DNA of 64,000 bases from Pelotomaculum terephthalicicum JT (GTDB taxonomy: Bacteria; Bacillota; Desulfotomaculia; Desulfotomaculales; Pelotomaculaceae), in contig NZ_JAKNBL010000001.1 in NCBI RefSeq assembly GCF_022410535.1, positions 186,001 to 250,000 on the forward strand, given 5' to 3'. The notes beneath the pieces are model-generated. The model had not been told where the DNA came from, ran no database searches, and saw only the letters and a list, made by a program, of their open reading frames with translations. Shown in pieces: positions 50,161-58,132 of the stretch (the first letter of the stretch is position 1; every line of letters starts with the position of its first letter). A program made the translations under genes and the position numbers.

Positions 50161-50306
50161 ATTACAACTTTTTGTAGGGTGGGAACCACCCGAAGTTACG
50201 CCTGCTTGAGATTGTGTAAGACCTGGCATCTTCTTAGATGTTAGGCTGTAGTCGATGATTCAGGAAGCCCCCACTTCTAGCCGTTAGGTTAAGTGGTGGA
50301 CAGTTC
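50161..50306 (+). ncRNA. Candidate omega RNA of the TnpB element
   Basis: The stretch between the tnpB stop and the right end is conserved in kind among IS605 elements and can fold into several hairpins (for example around 50175-50195 and 50271-50296). In the family the guide RNA comes from this region, with its guide from flanking DNA beyond the right end. No direct evidence of transcription. Confidence 0.4.
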
Positions 50307-50310
50307 ACAG

Positions 50311-50385
50311 AAAAATGCCCGCTTCATCGACGGGCTTGAACATAAAGCTAATATCATGTTAACAAATAAAATAGAAAAATGTCAA
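50311..50385 (-). promoter_or_regulatory. Promoter and leader hairpin (module B) next to the IS right end
   Basis: Minus strand: TTGACA (50380-50385), 18 bases, TAACAT (50356-50361) with TGT before it. A hairpin GCCCG/CGGGC (50317-50321 with 50331-50335) is followed by ATTTTTC. The order, spacing and the run CATATTGACATTTTTC match module A before purE. It may have driven the epimerase and glycan genes before the IS landed, or may also end the yedF transcript. Confidence 0.5.
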
Positions 50386-50400
50386 TATGAGTGACTGCCG

Positions 50401-50994
50401 CTAAATCTTTACGATCACATCGCCGCCGGTCATCGCCTCAACGGTGTCGTACATATTCGTGATAATCCCCACCTTGAGCTTTTCCTTCAGGCCGTAATAA
50501 TCCAGGCAGGTGCCGCAGGACCTTATTTCCACGCCCAGTTCAACGAGCTTGGCCAGCGACTGCAGCACGGGGGAGCCTTCCGTCGTCAAGTGCACGCCTT
50601 CATTCAAAAAGATGACCAGCCGGGGCTTGTTTGTGGCGGAGGGCAAGGTATTGATGAATCCCTCAATCAAAATTTTGCCCAGTTCGTCGTTAATGCCGAT
50701 CTTGTTGCAGGTAATAATAAAAGTAATCCTGGAATTTGATTCCCTTTTTACCGGCTCCAGCAGTTCTTCACAGGCTGCGCAGCCTTCTTTTTGGCGGACG
50801 GTCAGCTTCCAGCCGCCGGCGTCCGGGGCCTCGTCCATGGAGCAGTTGTTGCCGTCACAAAATTTCCTGATGTTTTCTTTCGGTATCTCGTCGTCCACCA
50901 GCACCACGAATTCCTTTTCGCCGTCGTCAACGGCCTTTTTGGTCAGCAGCACCGGTTCCGGGCAGGCCAAGCCTCTCGCGTCGACTATTTTCAT
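50401..50994 (-). CDS. yedF: Selenium metabolism protein YedF
   Basis: 197 residues. The TusA/SirA-like N-terminal domain has ARGLACPEPVLLTKKA with Cys11 of the CPxP motif; a DsrE-like C-terminal domain follows with SCGTCLDYYGLKEKL. YedF is a marker of selenium-using genomes and is thought to carry sulfur or selenium as persulfide/perselenide. It is the third gene of the operon with DUF3343 and a cysteine desulfurase. ATG 50994 lies seven bases after the desulfurase stop. Confidence 0.92.
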   Translation of the reverse strand: MKIVDARGLACPEPVLLTKKAVDDGEKEFVVLVDDEIPKENIRKFCDGNNCSMDEAPDAGGWKLTVRQKEGCAACEELLEPVKRESNSRITFIITCNKIGINDELGKILIEGFINTLPSATNKPRLVIFLNEGVHLTTEGSPVLQSLAKLVELGVEIRSCGTCLDYYGLKEKLKVGIITNMYDTVEAMTGGDVIVKI

Positions 50995-51001
50995 TTTAGT
51001 T

Positions 51002-52162
51002 TCACTCCTTACAATACTCCTTCCGGGATATTTCAGCCAGGGCTGTCAATCCTTTTTCAACCTCGGCAGCGTTATTGAAGCAGCCGAAAGCGAACCGCAC
51101 GGTCCCCTGCGGAAGCGTGCCAATGGTGCTGTGCGCCGAGGGCGCGCAATGCAGGCCGGACCGGCAGGCGATGTCAAAATGCTTGTCCAGCAGGTACGCG
51201 GCCGTCGACGGCGCGCAACGGGAAATATTGAAACTGACAACCGACACTCTTTGGTCCATGTCGCCGGGTCCGAACAGTTCAACACCTTCAATTTTTGCCG
51301 CTTCTTTGATAAACATCTCCGTCAGCTTCATTTCTTGCCGCCTGATATTCGACACGCCTTTTTCCAAAACATATTTCACCCCGGCGCCCAGGCCGGCGAG
51401 ACCGATGATGTTCAGGGTGCCGGACTCAAACTGGTCGGGCAGAAAATCGGGCTGGATCTCTTTTTCGGAATTGCTGCCGGTGCCGCCTCTGATCAAGGGC
51501 AGCAGTTCGATCCCTTCCCGCACGTACAAGCCGCCGGTGCCCTGCGGGCCCAGGAGGGACTTGTGGCCGGTAAAGGCCAGCATGTCGATATCGCCGGACG
51601 CCGCGTCAACCGGATAGGCGCCCGCCGTCTGCGCCGCGTCCGCCAGCAGGCGGCTCCCGTGCCTGTGAGCAATTTCAGCGATCACATCAAGAGGGACTAT
51701 CGAACCGGTCACGTTGGAGGCGTGGTTTACCACCACCAGTTTGATCTTTTCTTTTTTGAGGATATCCGCGAAAGCTTCCGGGTCCACCAGGCCTTCCCTG
51801 TTTGCCTGGACGGTGAATATTTTTATTTGGCCGCGCTGTTCCAGGTAACGGAGCGGCCGCATCACGCTGTTATGCTCCATCGAGGTTGTGACAACCTGGT
51901 CCCCTTTTACCAAGAAACCGTTTATGGCAATGTTAAGGCTTTCGGTGACGTTTTTGGTAAAAACGATCCTGGCGCTGTCTTTGATCTGAAAAAGCCGCGC
52001 CAGCAGTTCGCGGATATTGAAGACCAGCTCGCTGGCCTTTATCGCCATCCGGTAGCCGCTCCTGCCGTTGTTGGCGCCAATGTTGAAAAAATAGTCCGCC
52101 ATTGCCTCAAATACTTCTTTGGGCTTGGGAAAACTGGTGGCGGCATGATCAAAGTAAATCAT
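51002..52162 (-). CDS. Class V aminotransferase, cysteine desulfurase/selenocysteine lyase family
   Basis: 386 residues. MIYFDHAATSFPKPKEVFEA at the start, TSMEHNSVMRPLRYLEQRG, ADAAQTAGAYPVD, AFTGHKSLLGPQGTGGLYV with the PLP lysine, and CRSGLHCAPSAHSTIGT with the catalytic cysteine. It would free S or Se from (seleno)cysteine and pass it to YedF. I use ATG 52162, preceded by GGGGGTG; it overlaps the DUF3343 stop by 14 bases. Preference for Se is inferred from context. Confidence 0.9.
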   Translation of the reverse strand: MIYFDHAATSFPKPKEVFEAMADYFFNIGANNGRSGYRMAIKASELVFNIRELLARLFQIKDSARIVFTKNVTESLNIAINGFLVKGDQVVTTSMEHNSVMRPLRYLEQRGQIKIFTVQANREGLVDPEAFADILKKEKIKLVVVNHASNVTGSIVPLDVIAEIAHRHGSRLLADAAQTAGAYPVDAASGDIDMLAFTGHKSLLGPQGTGGLYVREGIELLPLIRGGTGSNSEKEIQPDFLPDQFESGTLNIIGLAGLGAGVKYVLEKGVSNIRRQEMKLTEMFIKEAAKIEGVELFGPGDMDQRVSVVSFNISRCAPSTAAYLLDKHFDIACRSGLHCAPSAHSTIGTLPQGTVRFAFGCFNNAAEVEKGLTALAEISRKEYCKE

Positions 52163-52367
52163 CCCGGTACCGCACCCCCGCTGTTTGAAATAAATCAAGC
52201 GCCTTGCTTAACAATGGTTCTTCCAATCTCAGAGACATTCCGCATTCGGCGGAAATTTCTTTTGGAGTGGGAATCAATTCATGCGCGATACAAGCTTTTG
52301 CCAGCTCGTTTTTAGCTTTGATCACGTCATGGGTTGACTTGAAAACAATTACTACCGCTTGCGGCAA
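52149..52367 (-). CDS. DUF3343 family protein
   Basis: 72 residues. VVIVFKSTHDVIKAKNELAK and PTPKEISAECGMSLRLEEP are typical of DUF3343, a small family usually found with YedF and cysteine desulfurase; the single Cys in AECGMSL may be the functional site. It is annotated as a putative Se/S carrier. The start is TTG 52367 after GAAGGAAAG. It is the first gene of the operon. Confidence 0.85.
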   Translation of the reverse strand: MPQAVVIVFKSTHDVIKAKNELAKACIAHELIPTPKEISAECGMSLRLEEPLLSKALDLFQTAGVRYRDDLL

Positions 52368-52460
52368 GGCACTTTCCTTCTTCCCGTCGTCTCAATACAA
52401 CTAGATTAATAATACTAAAGCGTTATTACTTAATCAACACCGGCTCCGATCGCTTTCATT

Positions 52461-52489
52461 TTACCATATAGCTACTTTATAACATAAAT
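52461..52489 (-). promoter_or_regulatory. Conserved upstream motif, copy 1 (selenium operon)
   Basis: Plus strand: TTACCATATAGCTACTTTAT then AACATAAAT. 24 of 29 bases or more match the copy at 54617-54645. On the minus strand it reads TTTATGTTATAAAGTAGCTA then TATGGTAAAAT, and it lies about 95 bases before the DUF3343 start. It may be a promoter with a shared regulator site. Confidence 0.45.
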
Positions 52490-52601
52490 CAATTATTTTT
52501 ATAGCAACTAGACAAATAATAAAATAAATTTATGAGTTTTTCATTCCAATATTTCTCTATCAGAAACACCGTTGCCCAGGTATTCCCTGGACATTACAAA
52601 A

Positions 52602-53426
52602 TTATTTCTTTTCATGTAATACCTTCGCGTTAAGCAGTTTTTCCCTTGCTAATAGGGCGGCTCCGAGCGCCCCGGCAAGCTGGGATTCGGGAGCGACGAC
52701 AATTTCCCTGCCCAGCTCCCGGGCAAGGTATTCCCTTACCCCCTCGTTTTTAGACACCCCGCCGGTGAAGGCGATTAACTCGCCTTTGCCGATCCTTTCG
52801 GCCATGGCGGTCACTCTTTTGGCGACGGAACGGTGGATGCCGGCAATAATCCTGCCTCTGCCCACTCCTTCAGCCAGCAGGCTGATTACCTCCGACTCGG
52901 CAAAGACAGTGCACATATTGCTGATCTGCACAGGCTCCTCGCCGCGCGCCAATTCCGCCAGCTCACTTACGTCGGCGCCCATGGCCGCGGCCATCACCTG
53001 CAAGAACCGGCCTGTTCCGGCGGCGCACTTGTCATTCATGGAAAAGTCAGCAACATTGCCCTGCCTGTCCGTAAAAATCACCTTGCTGTCCTGACCGCCG
53101 ATGTCAATCACCATGTCGGCGCCCGGCACCAGGTGGTGCGCGCCCTTGGCGTGGCAGGTAATCTCGGTCATGGCTTTATCCGCGAAATCGAGGGTTGTCC
53201 GCCCGTAGCCGGTGGCGATGATATAGCCAATATCCGCCCGCGCCAATCCGGCCTTGTCCAAAAGTTCGTCAAAAACCTCCCGGCCGGCCTGCCGCGGGCT
53301 GTAACCCGTAGGCCGGAGCACACTCTGCCAGGCCGAACCGTTCAGCAAGACCGCTTTGGAGGTTATGGAGCCCACGTCAATGCCCACGGTAATAATTTTA
53401 CGTCCACCTCTTATCCAGCAGCTCAA
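52602..53426 (-). CDS. 2-Hydroxyacyl-CoA-dehydratase-type activase (BadF/BadG/HgdC family)
   Basis: Up to 274 residues. TVGIDVGSITSKAVLLNG, VIDIGGQDSKVIFTDRQG and FSMNDKCAAGTGRFLQVMA belong to the ASKHA ATPase family, and the CAAGTG cysteine plus ISNMCTVFAESEV supply the Fe4S4 cluster bridging the dimer. It passes an electron at low potential to its partner, using ATP. The start is uncertain: TTG 53426 overlaps the upstream gene by 29 bases, while conserved sequence starts at ATT about 53395 with GGTGG before it. The partner is encoded just upstream. Confidence 0.9.
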   Translation of the reverse strand: MSCWIRGGRKIITVGIDVGSITSKAVLLNGSAWQSVLRPTGYSPRQAGREVFDELLDKAGLARADIGYIIATGYGRTTLDFADKAMTEITCHAKGAHHLVPGADMVIDIGGQDSKVIFTDRQGNVADFSMNDKCAAGTGRFLQVMAAAMGADVSELAELARGEEPVQISNMCTVFAESEVISLLAEGVGRGRIIAGIHRSVAKRVTAMAERIGKGELIAFTGGVSKNEGVREYLARELGREIVVAPESQLAGALGAALLAREKLLNAKVLHEKK

Positions 53427-54546
53427 TAAAAGCCGTGACCCGGGTTTTCAACTGCTGCAAGTCGGAATTTGAATAGTCGGTTTCCAGGTGCAGGCATGGT
53501 ATGTCAAAATTGTCCCTGACGTAGCCGCGTACTAATTCCGCCTCGATATTATAGGTGTGGCAGGCCTGCCAGGTAAGGTCAACGACACCGTCGACGCGGT
53601 ACTCACGAATCATTCTGCCCAGCAGTCCCAGACGCCCCTCATTCGGCGTCATGCAGGAGCAGGGGATTTTCAGCGACCTTTCGGCGATAGCTTCCAGGGG
53701 GTCCCGCCGCTCGTCTTCATCAGTCAGCATGGCCAGGATTTTGTAGCCGCTGCAGCTTTCAAAACAAACCACGCTGCCCCCGCCTTCCTCCAGCAGTCTG
53801 ATCACTTTTTCCGAGCCGATGCCCACCGGGCAGCCGGTCAGCAAAATGCGCGGCGTGCCCGCCCGGAAAGGCGAGCCTCCCCGCTCGATCACTTCTTTCA
53901 CTTCGTCAATCAACCGGTTGACCAACGCGATTCCTTCAAACTTATTGACATTAAACCCCTTCATAAAAGTGGCTGTCAGCAAATCAAGCCCCGACAGGGG
54001 AGCCGGATCCAGCTTGTTCAACTCGTGCAGCTCTTTAACGGCCCGTTGTTCACTGTTCGCCAGTTTTACAGCTTCCCGCAGGTTGTCGTCGCTAATCGTC
54101 ACGCCAAGTTCTTCCTCCAGCCGCTCCTTCAGCAGCGACAATTCCTCCTTCCACCAGGACAGGGCGCCCGGCCGGTCCGCCCCCTGGGGCAGGTGCATAA
54201 TATGCGTGGGCTTGTACTGCTTCAAGAGCTCAAACATCTTTTTTTTGCCGTCGCAAGTCGTTTCGCCGACAATGAAATCGGAAAAATAAAAATAAGGGCA
54301 CTTGCCGGTGATGGCAAACCCGAAGCTGGACTTGATCAAGGGACACAGGTTGCGGGGCAGCACTTTTTCCGCGTCCGCGATCGGCTCATCCCTGGTCCCG
54401 CAGAGACTCACCGGTATGGCCCCGGCCGCCAGGACCAGCTCCTGAGGGCAATAAGCGCAGTACATGCCCACAACTTTCCTGCCGCTTTGCTTGGCGTTTT
54501 CCAGAACAACCATGTTCTGACCGCGCAAATCATCGAAAATCTTCAT
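53398..54546 (-). CDS. Double-cubane-cluster-type reductase (2-hydroxyacyl-CoA dehydratase D family)
   Basis: 382 residues from ATG 54546. MYCAYCPQELVLAAGAIPVS, the CPLIKSSFGFA block, GETTCDGKKKMFELL and LTWQACHTYNIEAELV are typical of the single-subunit DCCP/YjiM group, with cysteines for the iron-sulfur clusters. With its activase it performs ATP-driven low-potential reductions; the natural substrate is not established. The family is not clearly a fermentative dehydratase, since no CoA-transferase or second subunit is nearby. It shares an upstream motif with the selenium operon. Confidence 0.87.
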   Translation of the reverse strand: MKIFDDLRGQNMVVLENAKQSGRKVVGMYCAYCPQELVLAAGAIPVSLCGTRDEPIADAEKVLPRNLCPLIKSSFGFAITGKCPYFYFSDFIVGETTCDGKKKMFELLKQYKPTHIMHLPQGADRPGALSWWKEELSLLKERLEEELGVTISDDNLREAVKLANSEQRAVKELHELNKLDPAPLSGLDLLTATFMKGFNVNKFEGIALVNRLIDEVKEVIERGGSPFRAGTPRILLTGCPVGIGSEKVIRLLEEGGGSVVCFESCSGYKILAMLTDEDERRDPLEAIAERSLKIPCSCMTPNEGRLGLLGRMIREYRVDGVVDLTWQACHTYNIEAELVRGYVRDNFDIPCLHLETDYSNSDLQQLKTRVTAFIELLDKRWT

Positions 54547-54616
54547 AGACTCCGGGCGCAATACAGCCACCTTCCAACAGAAGAAATTAATTAATACTGC
54601 AGTTACTACAGCTATC

Positions 54617-54645
54617 TTACCATACAACTACCTTATAAAATAAAT
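54617..54645 (-). promoter_or_regulatory. Conserved upstream motif, copy 2 (DCCP-activase operon)
   Basis: Plus strand: TTACCATACAACTACCTTAT then AAAATAAAT, matching the copy before the selenium operon. It lies about 70 bases before the DCCP start. Both copies sit in AT-rich sequence otherwise dissimilar. Confidence 0.45.
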
Positions 54646-54694
54646 TCATAAATTTTATAAAATATTAGCATTTTATAAAATAAACTTATTTTAA

Positions 54695-54772
54695 GGGGTC
54701 AGCCCTTGACATTGGACAACTTTCAGGTTAGCTGGCTAACCTGAAAGTTGTCCAATGTCAAGGGCTGACCCC
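54695..54772. repeat. Perfect 78-base palindrome with GGGGTCAG/CTGACCCC ends
   Basis: Arms 54695-54732 and 54735-54772 (38 bases each) are exact complements around a TG spacer. The first eight bases equal those of the palindrome at 4218; the inner sequence differs. It lies between the DCCP gene and the terminator of the NlpC/P60 gene. REP/MITE-like; no transposase is attached. Confidence 0.7.
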
Positions 54773-54775
54773 ATC

Positions 54776-54811
54776 ATTAAAAAACCCGCCTCCTTTTAAG
54801 GAAGCGGGTTT
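54776..54811 (-). terminator. Terminator of the NlpC/P60 gene
   Basis: Minus strand: AAACCCGCTTCCTT pairs with AAGGAGGCGGGTTT, followed by TTTTAATG. About 20 bases after the gene's stop. Confidence 0.8.
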
Positions 54812-54832
54812 ATACCGCAGTTTACTTGTTAG

Positions 54833-55525
54833 TTAGCTCATTACACGACGCGCGCCTAAATACCTCGCGCTGTAATAAGAGCTGGACAATGAGCTTATAC
54901 AAACATTGCCGCCGCTGGAACTGGCATGAATGAACCGGTTGTCCCCTATATAAATCCCCACGTGCGACGGGCCTCTCTCATACGTGCTGAAAAACACCAA
55001 ATCTCCCGCTTTCAACTGGCTCACCTGATAGCCTTCGTTAAACTGCATATCAGCCGCGTGGGGCAAGCTAACTCCAAACTGGCCATATACGTAACTGGTA
55101 AATCCCGAGCAGTCGAAACCTCTTGGCGAGCTGCCCGCCCAGACATATGGCGTGCCTAAAAATCCCTCCGCAAAAGATACTACGCTCTGTCCTTTCCTGT
55201 CTCCGGACGATCCGCGGCTTGCAGTAACATTAGCGGGGTTGAACCGCTCCAAAGCCCGCATTGTTGCCGGCCCAACGATGCCGTCAACCGCCAGCCCGCA
55301 GTCCGCCTGAAATCTTACAACCGCGTTATATGTAGCGGGGCCGAAATCCCCATCCAGCGCGCTGGTGTAATAACCGTAGGATTGTAATTTTGTTTGAACT
55401 CTTAACACATCGTCTCCGGACGCGCCCTGCTTCAAAAGCGTTTGTTCCGCGTACACCGCTGTGGCCGTAAGAAATGTGACAAGCAAACAGACAATTAAGG
55501 AAATTGAAAATTTTCTTTTAATCAC
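54833..55525 (-). CDS. Secreted NlpC/P60 peptidoglycan hydrolase with peptidoglycan-binding domain
   Basis: 230 residues from GTG 55525, which follows GAGGTG. A signal peptide (MIKRKFSISLIVCLLVTFLTA region, cut near VYAEQ), a PG_binding_1 domain (LKQGASGDDVLRVQTKLQS to FQADCGLAVDGIVGPATM), and an NlpC/P60 domain with Cys in SPRGFDCSGFTSYVYG, His in RGPSHVGIYIGDNRFIHASS. It cuts peptide stems in the wall. A perfect 0A box TTCGACA lies at 55591-55597, 66 bases before the start, suggesting Spo0A control. Terminator follows. Confidence 0.93.
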   Translation of the reverse strand: MIKRKFSISLIVCLLVTFLTATAVYAEQTLLKQGASGDDVLRVQTKLQSYGYYTSALDGDFGPATYNAVVRFQADCGLAVDGIVGPATMRALERFNPANVTASRGSSGDRKGQSVVSFAEGFLGTPYVWAGSSPRGFDCSGFTSYVYGQFGVSLPHAADMQFNEGYQVSQLKAGDLVFFSTYERGPSHVGIYIGDNRFIHASSSGGNVCISSLSSSYYSARYLGARRVMS

Positions 55526-55590
55526 TGCATCACCTCGTTGATAATTTTTTCCCCTCACGCAACTTTTACCAAACTTTTACCATGGAATAA

Positions 55591-55597
55591 TTCGACA
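55591..55597. promoter_or_regulatory. Spo0A-box-like site before the NlpC/P60 gene
   Basis: TTCGACA matches the 0A-box complement exactly. A single heptamer has a fair chance of random occurrence; the sites at 58635-58705 raise interest. Confidence 0.3.
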
Positions 55598-55642
55598 CCA
55601 AACCCGAAAATCCTTTCAAATTTTAAGAAAATTTATAGAATA

Positions 55643-55686
55643 TAAAAAAAGCCGTAATTTCCTGTTATGGAAAGGAATTACGGCTC
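55643..55686 (-). terminator. Terminator after the histidine kinase gene
   Basis: Minus strand: AGCCGTAATT pairs with AATTACGGCT around a loop, followed by TTTTTTTATATTC. It lies about 40 bases after the kinase stop, ending the peptide-kinase operon. Confidence 0.8.
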
Positions 55687-55722
55687 TTAAATATAGAACC
55701 ATATTAAGAATTTAGACAAATA

Positions 55723-57399
55723 TCACATTAACACGGTTTTCGCCGCTGTGCCCGAAAGCACCTCTTCTTTATCGCGGCCCGGCTTAAATCTTACTAAAAA
55801 AATTGATCCCGCGGAGCCGGTTTTTATCTTGATGGTTGCGTTGTGCCGGGCCGCGATGCTGTAGCACACAGACAGTCCCAGGCCTGTCCCATTTTCTTTG
55901 GTGGTAAAGAAGGGATCGCCGATTCGATCAAGCACAGCGGCTTCAATGCCCTGGCCTTGATCTTGTACCGATAAAACCACCTCGTCGCCGTCCATAAATG
56001 TCCCGACAGTTAAAATCCCGCCGGAAGACATTGATTCAAATCCGTTGCGGGCAAGGTTTAAAATAAGCTGGCGCATTTCCCTCTCGTCAAGGAATAGATC
56101 CGATATTTCTCCAAGCTTCATTATAATATTTTTATCGGAGTTCATCGCGTCTGCCGTGATTAAAGGCAATAAGGCTTCCAATATTGAATTCAGATTTTGC
56201 ATTTTGAAGTTTACCACCCTGTTTCTGGCCAGAGAAAGGTACTCCGTTATTATCGAATTTGCTCTATCCAGTTCTTCAACCATCAGATTCAAGTATTTCA
56301 TATGGTTAACAAATTCATCTTTCCTGCGAAGCATTTGCAGAAAACCACGCACTGTGGTCATTGGGTTTCTTACTTCATGGCCGATACCGGCGGCCATTTC
56401 GCCGACCAGGTGCAACCGCTCCAGCCGCTCCATTTCCTTTTCAACTTTTTTGCGCTCGGTGATGTCTTCCGCGATTTTTAAAAAGTGAGTGATGACGCCC
56501 TCGGGGTTCCGAAAAGGCGAAATAGTGGCGGATTCCCAATATTCTTCACCGTTTTTCTTTTTGTTGCAGAACTCACCCTGCCACACTTCGCCTGTTTTCA
56601 CCAACTCCCATAATTGTTTGAATTTGCCCGGATCATACCCGCCGGGCTTTAACTCTTTTCCGATGGCATTATCGTACGAATAGCCCGTTACTTGAGTAAA
56701 TCTCGGATTAACATATTCGATTTTACCCTCGGTATCGCAAATTATAATAATGTTTGGGCTTTGCTCAACGACACTGGACAACTTCCGGTATTGCTGCTCC
56801 ACTTGTTTTCTGTGCTCAATCTCCTCATTGAGAGACAATATGTTTTCTTTTAACTGCTCCTGGTACTGTACATCATTATCTATCAGCACGCCGACAAACC
56901 AGCCGACTATGTACATGATACTGATCATGATTAAACTGGATTCAAAGGCTTGAAAAAAAGGGTCGCCTTTGGCGATGATTTCATAAGCGACTATAAAAAA
57001 TGAACAAACAGTGGACATCACCATGCCGGCCCGCTTGCCCATAACTGAGGCGGCGAATAAGACCGGAAGGATAAAAATTACTTTCAGGTAAAAAATATTT
57101 TCATTTTCGATGAACAAAGTTGTTATCGCTATAAACAGCGGAAAACTTATATATATAGCATTAAACAATGATAAATATTTCCCGTTCTTTTGTACTAAAT
57201 GTTTTTCCAATTTATATAGCAGAATGATTAGCCATATAAAATTTAATGACATATAAAAGCAAATACTGCCCGTATTATAGGGGTTGATATTATTACCATA
57301 TAATAATACGCCTAACAATGCGACAATGATGCAAAAAATATGCATGATTGACAAATGATTAATTGATTCTTTTTGTCTTTCTTCTATTTCACTAGCCAT
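55723..57399 (-). CDS. Membrane PAS sensor histidine kinase
   Basis: 558 residues from ATG 57399, after GAGGTGAT. Six hydrophobic helices fill about residues 15-185, then a coiled linker, a PAS domain (VEQSPNIIIICDTEGKIEYV to ITERKKVEKEM), HisKA (GEMAAGIGHEVRNPMTTVRG, His in GHEVRNP) and HATPase (LNLARNGFESM, VQDQGQGIE, FFTTKENGTGLGLSVC). The H-box style is that of sporulation-type kinases. It is the last gene of the transcript with the AgrD-like peptide and the two small membrane proteins, so peptide sensing is plausible. No response regulator gene is attached. Confidence 0.92.
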   Translation of the reverse strand: MASEIEERQKESINHLSIMHIFCIIVALLGVLLYGNNINPYNTGSICFYMSLNFIWLIILLYKLEKHLVQKNGKYLSLFNAIYISFPLFIAITTLFIENENIFYLKVIFILPVLFAASVMGKRAGMVMSTVCSFFIVAYEIIAKGDPFFQAFESSLIMISIMYIVGWFVGVLIDNDVQYQEQLKENILSLNEEIEHRKQVEQQYRKLSSVVEQSPNIIIICDTEGKIEYVNPRFTQVTGYSYDNAIGKELKPGGYDPGKFKQLWELVKTGEVWQGEFCNKKKNGEEYWESATISPFRNPEGVITHFLKIAEDITERKKVEKEMERLERLHLVGEMAAGIGHEVRNPMTTVRGFLQMLRRKDEFVNHMKYLNLMVEELDRANSIITEYLSLARNRVVNFKMQNLNSILEALLPLITADAMNSDKNIIMKLGEISDLFLDEREMRQLILNLARNGFESMSSGGILTVGTFMDGDEVVLSVQDQGQGIEAAVLDRIGDPFFTTKENGTGLGLSVCYSIAARHNATIKIKTGSAGSIFLVRFKPGRDKEEVLSGTAAKTVLM

Positions 57400-57434
57400 A
57401 TCAATTATCACCTCTTGCTTATACGCATTAGGAT

Positions 57435-57469
57435 GTGTAAGGAGGTGGGGGGAAACCACCTCCTTACAC
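57435..57469 (-). promoter_or_regulatory. Stable hairpin between the peptide and kinase genes
   Basis: Perfect 14-base arms, GTGTAAGGAGGTGG and CCACCTCCTTACAC, around a 7-base loop. On the minus strand the first arm holds a strong Shine-Dalgarno-like AAGGAGGTGG. It starts 7 bases after the peptide stop and ends 36 bases before the kinase ATG. No T-run follows, so it is more likely an RNA processing/stability element or a translational control element than a terminator. Confidence 0.6.
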
Positions 57470-57476
57470 TAATCGG

Positions 57477-57599
57477 CTATCTTCTTAGCGACTCAGGCAC
57501 TTCCGGTTGGTAAGCCCCTCCACCACAAGCGGAAGCTGATGTTATACTCGCGAGCAGCAGCAGCATTGTGACCGCAAAAGCAAATAATTTGTGTTTCAT
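57477..57599 (-). CDS. AgrD-like cyclic lactone autoinducer peptide precursor
   Basis: 40 residues, found by reading the minus strand. MKHKLFAFAVTMLLLLAS is a basic-hydrophobic leader, then a Cys at position 25 (ASACGGGAYQPEVP) and the tail YQPEVPESLRR. This is the layout of the quorum_AgrD family in Clostridia: amphipathic leader, Cys-containing core, and an acidic/Pro-rich tail ending in SLRK/R. The Cys would form a (thio)lactone ring. GGAGGAGGTG is 7 bases before ATG, which overlaps the stop of the preceding membrane gene (ATGA). No AgrB protease is recognisable nearby. Family assignment is based on pattern. Confidence 0.78.
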   Translation of the reverse strand: MKHKLFAFAVTMLLLLASITSASACGGGAYQPEVPESLRR

Positions 57600-58090
57600 A
57601 ACATTTCACCTCCTCCCATGCCTAGTCTAATTTTCCACGCGTCTTTATCAGGTTTTTTAAATTTTGAAATTATTACGGCGAATAGAATCATCAGAATCGC
57701 CTGCGGCAGACTGACCAATCTCCATAATAAATAATTTGACACGAAAACCTGTTGATCTAGTTTTGTGATGAAAAAGAATGATTTATTTATCACTAATTCC
57801 AACATCACCAAGGTAGTAAAACTCGCAAAAGCGGCAACAAAACTATTTACTTGTGTAGTCCTGGTGGTTTTCATAATAAAAAGAGCTAAAAGCAATGTAG
57901 CAGCAACTGTATGAAGACCAAAAGAACTTAGAGGCAGCGATCTTATTATAAAAATTATTATGGTCAGTGCCGTACCGGCTACCGTTATGATCCCCCAGCG
58001 AAGCGGCACCCTGGCCAAAGCCAGACCAAAAGCCACAACACCCATTATCTCAGGGATGCCTTGCATAAAAAACAATAATATCTTTTCCAT
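57596..58090 (-). CDS. Small membrane protein, paralog of 58133, before the autoinducer gene
   Basis: 164 residues, about five helices, no Cys. MEKILLFFMQGIPEIMGVVA, FGLALARVPLRWGIITVAGT and KLDQQVFVSNYLLWRL recur in the next gene. The last residues (GMGGGEML) include the peptide's ribosome site, so translation is coupled to the peptide. It is not AgrB by any motif I can see. It may process, export or bind the peptide, or may be a sensor-like subunit. I do not know its family. Confidence 0.82.
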   Translation of the reverse strand: MEKILLFFMQGIPEIMGVVAFGLALARVPLRWGIITVAGTALTIIIFIIRSLPLSSFGLHTVAATLLLALFIMKTTRTTQVNSFVAAFASFTTLVMLELVINKSFFFITKLDQQVFVSNYLLWRLVSLPQAILMILFAVIISKFKKPDKDAWKIRLGMGGGEML

Positions 58091-58132
58091 CTTTCAACCC
58101 ACTTTAAATTTTATAATTTTAGAGAAGTCAAC

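Larger units (their letters stand above)
48930..50310 (+). mobile_element. IS200/IS605-family element carrying only tnpB
   Basis: Left-end hairpin CCACC/GGTGG at 48963-48977, tnpB at 49060-50160, and right-end hairpin CCACTT/AAGTGG at 50271-50296 followed by GTTCAC near 50306. The subterminal hairpins and the right-end sequence after GAAGCCCCC are typical of the family. No tnpA (Y1 transposase) is present, so mobility would depend on a TnpA elsewhere. Exact ends are not defined to the base. Confidence 0.75.

Noticed and set aside
50510-52315. 601-codon plus-strand open frame
   Set aside because: Fully antisense to yedF and the cysteine desulfurase; no ribosome site or recognisable domain.
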